Below are positions 17,427-23,243 of a stretch of DNA of 39,002 nt, piece by piece. The DNA is from DATKCA01 sp035544675 (GTDB taxonomy: Bacteria; Acidobacteriota; Thermoanaerobaculia; Gp7-AA8), in NCBI GenBank assembly GCA_035544675.1, contig DATKCA010000098.1:1-39002 (forward strand), written 5' to 3'. The position numbers and the translations under genes are program-made. Within the stretch, counting starts at the first letter, position 1; each line of letters begins with the position of its first letter. Under the pieces are notes generated by a model. The model was not told the DNA's origin. It worked only from the letters and a program-made list of their open reading frames with translations, and did no database searches.

Positions 17427-17680
17427 GCACAAATTCATGCGCGCGACCTGCGGATGACTGCGGAAAACCGATGAAACTGTGACAGCGAAAATCGTTGCAC
17501 TTCGCATAGACTTCGCCTGCTTCGAATCGGACGCTCTATCGCAGATGTCAACGGAGCGAAGCAGCTGAGAATGATGCGATAGGTCATCGAGGCAAATGCG
17601 ATGCGGATGCCCCTTTGCGGATGTCAACGCGTCGAGAACGGCCCTGGGAAGGCATAGGCTTCCCGGGGCCACTTTTTTTT
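17427..17680 (+). ncRNA. Putative structured RNA, copy 2
   Basis: This is the partner of 11283-11535. It shares identical 23-nt (17533-17555) and 27-nt (17603-17629) blocks, the CTATCGC/GCGATAG helix (17536-17542 with 17576-17582), the GCAAA/TTTGC helix (17592-17596 with 17614-17618) and two GATGTCAACG motifs (17544-17553, 17620-17629). The upstream part also matches (GGAAAACCG, TGAAA, ACAGC). The terminator stem has changed on both strands relative to copy 1 but still pairs. It lies about 100 bases before the zwf fusion gene, but a separate -10-like box lies between, so it need not be a zwf leader. Bases 17309-17426 hold only the hexamer repeat. Confidence 0.6.
17640..17680 (+). terminator. 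Intrinsic terminator of putative RNA copy 2
   Basis: GGCCCTGGGAAG (17640-17651) pairs with CTTCCCGGGGCC (17659-17670) over 12 positions with one T-G wobble, followed by an 8-base T-run (17673-17680). Confidence 0.9.
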
Positions 17681-17728
17681 GAGGCCGCTTTTTCCCGCCC
17701 GGCTTTTCATTCCCTGTCGCATCTGCAC

Positions 17729-17734
17729 TACTCT
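17729..17734 (+). promoter_or_regulatory. -10-like TACTCT box for zwf
   Basis: TACTCT lies between the RNA terminator and the zwf ATG, giving a leader of about 40 bases that includes AGGAG at 17763-17767. The -35 region is not convincing. Confidence 0.3.
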
Positions 17735-17777
17735 TACCGGTCAGCAACCCCCACCAAACGACAGGAGCGGTCAGCGA

Positions 17778-19754
17778 ATGGCGGAGACGGCAAAGGGATT
17801 CCGTTCCACTGGAATCGCCACGGAGGGCGATTCCCCTCAGAGCGAACCATGCGTCATGGTCATTTTCGGAGGGTCGGGCGATGTGACCAAGCGCCTCCTC
17901 GTACCGGCCCTCTACAACCTCGCCTGCGACGGTCTGCTGAGCGAGAACTTCGCGGTCCTGGGCGTCGGTCGAAGCGAGCTCTCTGACAAAGACTTTCGCG
18001 AGAAGATGGGAGGCAAGGCCGAGGGGCTGCAGGCGTTCCACACGCGCAAGGAGTTCGACCAGGCCGCTGCCGGCCACCTCGTCGAGCGCATGTATTTCCA
18101 GAGCGCGAACATCGACGTCGCCGACTTCAAAAAGCTGAAGCAGAGAGTGGAAGAGCTCGGTGCGAAGCATGGAAGCGGAGGGAACATCCTCTTCTACTTC
18201 GCCATGGCTCCGCGGTTCTTCGGGCCTCTCTGCAACACGCTCTACGAAGCGGGGTTCCTGGAAGGGCCGGGCTGGAAGCGCGCCATCGTGGAGAAGCCGT
18301 TCGGCACCGACCTCACCTCGGCCCGTGCTCTCAACAAAGAGATCCTCGCTCACTGGCGCGAGGATCAGATCTACCGCGTCGACCATTATCTCGGGAAGGA
18401 GACCGTCCAGAACCTGCTGGCGTTCCGATTCACCAACGGCATGTTCGAGCCGCTGTGGAACCGCAATCACATCGACAACATCCAGTTCAACGTCTGCGAG
18501 TCCGTCGACGTGCAGGGGCGAGGCGGCTACTACGACAGCTCCGGCGTGCTGCGCGACATGATGCAGAACCACATGTTCCAGATGCTGGCCTACCTCTGCA
18601 TGGAGGCGCCCGGCTCCTTCACCGCGGAGTCGATCCGCAACGAGAAGGCCAAGGTCCTCGAGTCCGTGCGCATCTACGAGCGGGACGAAGTGCCCGACCA
18701 CGTCGTCCGCGGCCAGTACGGACCCTCCTACGATGAGAACGGCAAGGTCGCCAAGCCCGGATACCGGCAGGAGAAGGACGTCGATCCGAATTCGAGCACC
18801 GAGACGTTCGCCGCGGCCAGGCTCTTCATCGACAACTGGCGCTGGCAGGGCGTGCCGATCTATCTGCGGTCAGGCAAAGCGTTGTGGAAGCGCGGAACCG
18901 AGATCGTCGTCGAGTTCAAGAAAGCGCCCGAGGCGATTTTCCGTGGCACGTCCGTGGAGGAGCTGGAGCCGAACCGGCTCCTCTTCCACATCCAGCCGTA
19001 TCAGGGCATCGAGCTGCTGTTTCAGGCCAAGACGCCCGGACCGACGCTGCAGCTGCAGGAAGTCGACATGCGTTTCAGCTACGGCGACGCGTTTCGCGCC
19101 TCGCGCTACACCGGTTACGAGGTCATGATCTATTCGTGCACGCGCGGCGATGCCACGCTGTTCTCGCGGGGCGACCTCGTCGACGCGGCCTGGCGGATTG
19201 CCCAGCCGATCATGGACTACTGGAACGCCAATCCCGCCGGCCAGAGGTTCCCCAACTACATGCGCAACACCTGGGGCCCGCCCGAAGCCAGCGACCTCAT
19301 CGAACGCGACGGGCGGAGCTGGTTCGAAGTCGTCACTCCGGAGGTCCTGGAGAAGTCACCGATGTTTGCGGGTGCGGATCCGCTGCTGCTGCATTCGGTC
19401 ATCATGGCTCTCCGCTCCTTCTCTGCCGAAGCGGGAGAGACGATCATCAAGCTCGGCGACATGGCCAAGGAGATGTACCTCATCTCGCGCGGTCAGGTGG
19501 ACGTGAAGGATCGATCCGGAAAGGTGGTCCGGACGCTGAAGGACGGCGATTTCTTCGGCGAGATCGGCCTTCTGATGTCGACGCCGCGCACCGCCACGGT
19601 CGTGGCCAAGACGCAGTGCGACCTCTTCGTGCTGAAGAGGGCCGACTTCAGCCGCATCCTCCGGGACCACCGCCAGTTCGCCGACACGATGACCACGGTG
19701 GCCAAGGAGCGCTACGACCTTGCCGTCTCCAGCGCGGATCTGATGGCCGAATAG
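17778..19754 (+). CDS. zwf: Glucose-6-phosphate dehydrogenase fused to a cyclic-nucleotide-binding domain
   Basis: The ATG at 17778 gives 658 residues, versus about 490-510 for a normal G6PDH. Residues about 24-515 are a complete enzyme, with the NADP-binding loop 'VIFGGSGDVTKRLLVPAL', the substrate/catalytic motif RVDHYLGKE and 'YLRSGKALWKRGTEIVVEFK'. Residues about 530-658 are a Crp/PKA-type cNMP-binding domain, with 'GDMAKEMYLISRGQVDV' and the phosphate-binding cassette 'FGEIGLLMSTPRTATVV', whose Glu595 and Arg604 are the residues that hold the cyclic-nucleotide ribose and phosphate. No helix-turn-helix follows. The enzyme makes 6-phosphogluconolactone and NADPH; the fusion suggests allosteric control by cAMP or cGMP (inference). 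It is followed after 4 bases by the DksA-like gene. Confidence 0.92.
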   Translation: MAETAKGFRSTGIATEGDSPQSEPCVMVIFGGSGDVTKRLLVPALYNLACDGLLSENFAVLGVGRSELSDKDFREKMGGKAEGLQAFHTRKEFDQAAAGHLVERMYFQSANIDVADFKKLKQRVEELGAKHGSGGNILFYFAMAPRFFGPLCNTLYEAGFLEGPGWKRAIVEKPFGTDLTSARALNKEILAHWREDQIYRVDHYLGKETVQNLLAFRFTNGMFEPLWNRNHIDNIQFNVCESVDVQGRGGYYDSSGVLRDMMQNHMFQMLAYLCMEAPGSFTAESIRNEKAKVLESVRIYERDEVPDHVVRGQYGPSYDENGKVAKPGYRQEKDVDPNSSTETFAAARLFIDNWRWQGVPIYLRSGKALWKRGTEIVVEFKKAPEAIFRGTSVEELEPNRLLFHIQPYQGIELLFQAKTPGPTLQLQEVDMRFSYGDAFRASRYTGYEVMIYSCTRGDATLFSRGDLVDAAWRIAQPIMDYWNANPAGQRFPNYMRNTWGPPEASDLIERDGRSWFEVVTPEVLEKSPMFAGADPLLLHSVIMALRSFSAEAGETIIKLGDMAKEMYLISRGQVDVKDRSGKVVRTLKDGDFFGEIGLLMSTPRTATVVAKTQCDLFVLKRADFSRILRDHRQFADTMTTVAKERYDLAVSSADLMAE

Positions 19755-19758
19755 ACCG

Positions 19759-20115
19759 ATGTCTCATCTCACACCGGAGCAGCTGGAGGATTACAAAGAG
19801 CGCCTGCTGACGGCGAAGGCGTCCGCCGGGGGCCTTCTCGGTCGTACGGTTGGGGACGAGAAGCCGGTGCAGGCGGCCGGGTCGACCATCGGACGGCTGA
19901 GCCGCATGGACGCGATCCAGGTGCAGGCCATGGCCCAGATGAGCCGCCGCCAGCTCGACATCCGCCTGCAACAGATCGAAGCGGCGCTGGCGGCATTGGA
20001 TGCAGGCAACTACGGACGATGCCGGCAGTGCAAGGAGCCGATCAGCCTGCAGCGACTGGAGGCCCTTCCCGAGGCGCCGTTGTGCATGGAATGCCAGGAG
20101 GCGCTCGAGTCGTAG
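19759..20115 (+). CDS. DksA/TraR-type zinc-finger protein
   Basis: The 118-residue protein has an alpha-helical N-terminal part (about 1-80, coiled-coil-like with 'RRQLDIRLQQIEAALAALDA'). A C4 zinc finger follows ('YGRCRQCKEPISLQRLEA' with Cys pairs CRQC and CMEC), spaced as in the DksA/TraR family. DksA proteins enter the RNA-polymerase secondary channel and act with ppGpp, but the acidic tip residues of true DksA cannot be confirmed here, so its role is uncertain. It starts 4 bases after zwf and is probably co-transcribed. Confidence 0.88.
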   Translation: MSHLTPEQLEDYKERLLTAKASAGGLLGRTVGDEKPVQAAGSTIGRLSRMDAIQVQAMAQMSRRQLDIRLQQIEAALAALDAGNYGRCRQCKEPISLQRLEALPEAPLCMECQEALES

Positions 20116-20130
20116 CGCCCCAGGGAGATT

Positions 20131-20265
20131 TGGAGCGCGGGTGTCCTCACCCGCGCCCTGGACCTGAAGTGGAGGACAGGCAATCCTGCCTGTCCAGCCG
20201 AGGACAGACAGGATTGTCTGTCCTCCACAGAAGCGGGCGGCGGCGGTGAGGACACCGCCGCTCCA
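20131..20265. repeat. Composite palindromic repeat, copy 2 (most complete)
   Basis: Four hairpins lie in a row: GCGCGGGTG-TCCT-CACCCGCGC (20135-20156), GGACAGGCA-ATCC-TGCCTGTCC (20174-20195), GGACAGACA-GGAT-TGTCTGTCC (20202-20223) and GCGGCGGTG-AGGA-CACCGCCGC (20240-20261). Loops 1 and 4 (TCCT/AGGA) and loops 2 and 3 (ATCC/GGAT) are complementary, because the whole 135 bp is also one large inverted repeat ending TGGAGCG/CGCTCCA. The 60-bp core is identical to the other two copies. It follows the DksA-like gene and may also act as a transcription stop, although no T-run is present. Confidence 0.9.
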
Positions 20266-20353
20266 TTCCAGCGAAGTTTTGGTTGCGGCTCCGCGGTGGA
20301 GTGGCTTTCCGCCGGGCGGTGCATACAATCGCCCCATCAGCCTGCGCCATCCC

Positions 20354-21679
20354 GTGCCGCCCCTGCTCGTCCGCCTCGGCCTTCACCGGCCGGAGCTGCG
20401 GGCGTGGGCGATGTACGACTGGGCCATCTCACCTGTCCAGACCACGGTCATGGTGGCGGTCTTCCCGATCTACTACATCCGCGTGGCCGGCGCGGACGCA
20501 GGGGGCAGCAAAGCGAGCCAGTGGTGGGCGCTGTCGAATGGAATCGCCATCGCCATCGTGGCCCTTCTCTCCCCGATCCTCGGGGCGATTGCCGACTATG
20601 CCGCGATCAAGAAGCGGATGCTGGCCGCAGCGATGTCGGTCGGGGTGGCCGCATGCGCGGCGATGTTCTTCGTCGGGCAGGGCGATCTCGTGCTGGCGTC
20701 GACGCTCTTCATCCTGGCCGTGATCGGCTCCGCGGGCGCCTTGGTCTTCTACGATGCGCTGCTGCCCCACATCGCGTCGGAGAACGAGGTCGATCGCGTT
20801 TCCACCGGCGCGTTCGCGGTCGGCTACCTCGGCGGCGGCGCGATGCTGGCGCTGAACCTCGCCCTCATTCTGAAGCCGGCCTGGTTCGGCCTGGGGACGG
20901 CCGACGCCACGCTTCCGGTGCGCCTGTCGCTCGCGTCCGCGGCGGTCTGGTGGGTGTTGTTCTCCATTCCTCTGTTCCGCCGCGTCCGCGAGCCGCAGCG
21001 CAGGCTGGAGGAAGACGAAGACACAGGCCAGAATCCCGTGCGCGTCGCGTTCACGCGGCTGGTCGAGACCTTCCAGGAGCTGCGCGGCTACAAGCACGCC
21101 TTTCTGATGCTGCTGGCCTTTCTGATCTACAGCGACGGCATCTCCACGATCCAGAAGATGGCGGCGGCGTACGGAACGGAGCTGGGAATCGCGCAGGAAT
21201 CCGTCATCGCCGCCATCCTCATCGTGCAGTTCGTGGGCATTCCGGCAACGTTTCTGTTCGGAAGCCTGGCCGGGCGCATCGGCGCGAAGCGCGCCATCTT
21301 CGCCGGACTGCTGGTCTACCTCGTGATCAGCGTGGTCGGCTATTTCATGCGCACGGCCACGCACTTCTTCATCCTGGCCGCACTGGTCGGGCTGGTGCAG
21401 GGAGGAACGCAGGCGCTGAGCCGCTCCCTGTTCGCGACGCTCATTCCCCGTCACAAATCAGGTGAGTTCTTCGGGTTCTACAGCGTGTTCAACAAGTTCG
21501 CCGGCATCTTCGGTCCGTTTCTCTTCGCGGGGATCATCGGCGCCACCGGCTCGAGCAGGAATGCCATCCTGGCCGTGATCGTGTTCTTCATCGCCGGCGG
21601 ATTCCTCCTGACGTTCGTCGACGTCAAGGAAGGCGAGCGCTCGGCCCGGGCGGCCGAGCAGGCCACGCACGTCGTGTAG
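20354..21679 (+). CDS. MFS transporter, UMF1 (Atg22-like) family
   Basis: The 441-residue protein has about 12 hydrophobic helices. The opening 'RAWAMYDWAISPVQTTVM' followed by AVFPIYY is typical of the UMF1 branch of the major facilitator superfamily, where RAWALYDWANSAF is the usual text. A central polar loop ('RVREPQRRLEEDEDTG') divides the two halves, and 'GFYSVFNKFAGIFGPFLFA' is a second family landmark. The substrate is unknown. The GTG at 20354 is chosen because upstream codons fall in the palindromic repeat; a TACAAT box lies about 25 bases before it. An internal ATG at 20411 is possible but would remove the conserved RAW. Confidence 0.85.
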   Translation: MPPLLVRLGLHRPELRAWAMYDWAISPVQTTVMVAVFPIYYIRVAGADAGGSKASQWWALSNGIAIAIVALLSPILGAIADYAAIKKRMLAAAMSVGVAACAAMFFVGQGDLVLASTLFILAVIGSAGALVFYDALLPHIASENEVDRVSTGAFAVGYLGGGAMLALNLALILKPAWFGLGTADATLPVRLSLASAAVWWVLFSIPLFRRVREPQRRLEEDEDTGQNPVRVAFTRLVETFQELRGYKHAFLMLLAFLIYSDGISTIQKMAAAYGTELGIAQESVIAAILIVQFVGIPATFLFGSLAGRIGAKRAIFAGLLVYLVISVVGYFMRTATHFFILAALVGLVQGGTQALSRSLFATLIPRHKSGEFFGFYSVFNKFAGIFGPFLFAGIIGATGSSRNAILAVIVFFIAGGFLLTFVDVKEGERSARAAEQATHVV

Positions 21680-21715
21680 AGGACTCCTCTGCACGGAGCC
21701 CGCTTCAACGGGCCG

Positions 21716-22156
21716 TCAGTGGCGCATCCCGCCCGCGGCGTACTGATGCTGCTGTCCGCCCACACCGAGAGCGTCCGCGCACGACGCGACGCTGTCGACG
21801 AGTTCGCGGATGTCGAACGGTTTATGCACCAGACGGCAGATGTCGTGCGTCCTCGACAGATTCCCGAGCACCTTCCTCGATGCGGCGGTGAGGATGATGA
21901 CGTGCTGGAGCCATGAGATTTTCGTCGCTTCGATCCATTTCAGGACGTCGAATCCGGACATTCCCGGCAGCATCAGATCGAGGACGAGCAGGTCCGGCAG
22001 CTCTGTGCGCAGCAGCTCGAGCGCGGCGTCGCCGTCGGCCGCCGTGGTCACGAGCCAGCCCTCGCGCTGAAAGATCAGCACCAGGAGACGCTGGAGGGCG
22101 CGATCGCTGTCGACGACCAGAACCCGGAGAGGTCGATCCGTGGACGTGACTGCCAT
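21716..22156 (-). CDS. Stand-alone response-regulator receiver protein
   Basis: The 146-residue protein has a single CheY-like receiver domain (about 10-128) and no output domain. The phosphoacceptor is Asp60 in 'LLVLDLMLPGMSG', with the acidic pair in 'VVDSDRA', Thr90 in 'VIILTAAS' and Lys112 in 'LVHKPFD'. A short His/Gln/Gly-rich tail ends the protein. No histidine kinase is encoded nearby. It lies 84 bases downstream of the Crp-family gene on the same strand, and the two may be expressed together. Confidence 0.9.
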   Translation of the reverse strand: MAVTSTDRPLRVLVVDSDRALQRLLVLIFQREGWLVTTAADGDAALELLRTELPDLLVLDLMLPGMSGFDVLKWIEATKISWLQHVIILTAASRKVLGNLSRTHDICRLVHKPFDIRELVDSVASCADALGVGGQQHQYAAGGMRH

Positions 22157-22240
22157 GAGAGAACGGAGAGTACGGCTGAGCCGCCGTCCGCGTCTGTACT
22201 GCAGCGCTCACTCCGCTGGAAATTCCGATTTGAGCGCGTT

Positions 22241-22960
22241 TCAGTGAGGCGGGGCGCCGCCGTTGGGGACACCGAGGAGACGGCCGTATTCCTCTTTGAC
22301 GACCAGGTAGCACTCGCAGGAAACGGCTTCCAGACCGCGACCGTCGATGATGTCGGTCAGACCGCGGCGCTGCGTGATCAGGTTGCGTTTCTCCAGGGTG
22401 CGCGACACTTTGTTCACGCTGGCCCGCCGCACACCGAGCATGTCGCCGGCGAACTCCTGCGTCAGCTGCAGCTGCTCGGACTGGATGCGGTCGCGTACTT
22501 CCAGCAGCCATCGCGCGTACCTCTGCTCTGCCGTATGCAGCCGGTTGCAGGCCGTGTTCTGTGAGATCTGGGCCAGCATGGCCTGCGTGTACTTCAGCAG
22601 CACGTCGCGAACGTCGCGATTGTGATCGAACTCCCTCTTGAGCTCCGCCGCCGGCATCCGCACCGCCGTTCCCGGGATCTGGACCTCGTATTCGGTCTGG
22701 GTCGTCTCCCGTCCACCCATGAAGGCGTTGATGCCCGCCACTTCGCGATTGCCGATCACTCCGGTCTCTGCCGTTTTTCCCGACTGCATGGTGACGGTGA
22801 TCGAGATCATGCAATCGAGGGGGAAGTAGAGCTCGCGAATGACCTCACCGGCTTTGTGCAGCACACGGCCATTGGTCAGTGCGAGCGTTTCGCACTGCCG
22901 TTCCAGCCGCGCAAACACATCCCGCGGCAACGCGTCGAGCAGGCGGTTGGTCTTCCGCAT
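22241..22960 (-). CDS. Crp/Fnr-family transcriptional regulator
   Basis: The 239-residue protein starts at the ATG at 22960; the frame extends upstream but crosses the hexamer and heptamer repeats, so that part is rejected. Residues about 8-125 are a cNMP-binding-like beta-roll ('LFxLPxxVF'-type opening, 'GEVIRELYFPLDCMISITV'), and about 164-205 a winged helix-turn-helix ('LTQEFAGDMLGVRRASVNKV'). The effector-binding cassette of cAMP-binding Crp (GE...RxA) is not evident, so the ligand is probably different. The Fnr cysteine set is not present either. The DNA target is unknown. Confidence 0.87.
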   Translation of the reverse strand: MRKTNRLLDALPRDVFARLERQCETLALTNGRVLHKAGEVIRELYFPLDCMISITVTMQSGKTAETGVIGNREVAGINAFMGGRETTQTEYEVQIPGTAVRMPAAELKREFDHNRDVRDVLLKYTQAMLAQISQNTACNRLHTAEQRYARWLLEVRDRIQSEQLQLTQEFAGDMLGVRRASVNKVSRTLEKRNLITQRRGLTDIIDGRGLEAVSCECYLVVKEEYGRLLGVPNGGAPPH

Positions 22961-23030
22961 ACCTTCAGTGGCTTGCGTCGGACCGTCGATCCGAGGCTCG
23001 AAATTATATCGCAACAGGCCGCGGGCAAGA

Positions 23031-23058
23031 GGCCTCGGGCCTCGGGCCTCGGGCCTCG
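23031..23058. repeat. GGCCTCG heptamer tandem repeat
   Basis: Four perfect copies of GGCCTCG are followed by further G. The repeat lies in the gap between the Crp-family gene and the TonB-dependent receptor (22961-23243), which also holds a hexamer repeat and a hairpin but no gene I can support. Confidence 0.8.
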
Positions 23059-23086
23059 GGGGAACGGTCCTGATGTGGCCGGTCGT

Positions 23087-23121
23087 CCCGTGCCCGTGCC
23101 CGAGCCCGTGCCCGAGCCCGG
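23087..23121. repeat. CCCGTG/CCCGAG hexamer repeat (minus-strand G-quadruplex potential)
   Basis: Six CCC tracts are spaced by GTG or GAG. The adjoining 17 bases 23114-23130 are the reverse complement of 10297-10313, showing that flanking sequence and hexamer array travel together. Confidence 0.8.
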
Positions 23122-23197
23122 CCTTTGACTCTCGTGGTTTCGAGCGCCGGCCGCCGCGATTCACAGCGGCGAGCCCGCCCTCCGCGACTCGAAAACC

Positions 23198-23230
23198 GTG
23201 GAGCGCCGCCGTCCTGAAGCGGCGCTCCAC
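23198..23230. repeat. GTGGAGCGCCGC hairpin at the 3' end of the TonB-receptor gene
   Basis: The 12-bp arms (23198-23209 and 23219-23230) match perfectly around a 9-base loop containing GTCCT. It lies 13 bases beyond the receptor stop codon on the minus strand, a terminator-like position, but lacks a T-run. The arm is the same sequence as in the palindrome at 13518-13587. Confidence 0.75.
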
Positions 23231-23243
23231 CCGTCGCGTGAAA

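Noticed and set aside
17427..17680. Riboswitch controlling zwf
   Set aside because: The other copy has no gene downstream on its strand, and a -10-like box separates this copy from zwf, so a plain riboswitch is not the simplest reading; the link is kept only as a question.
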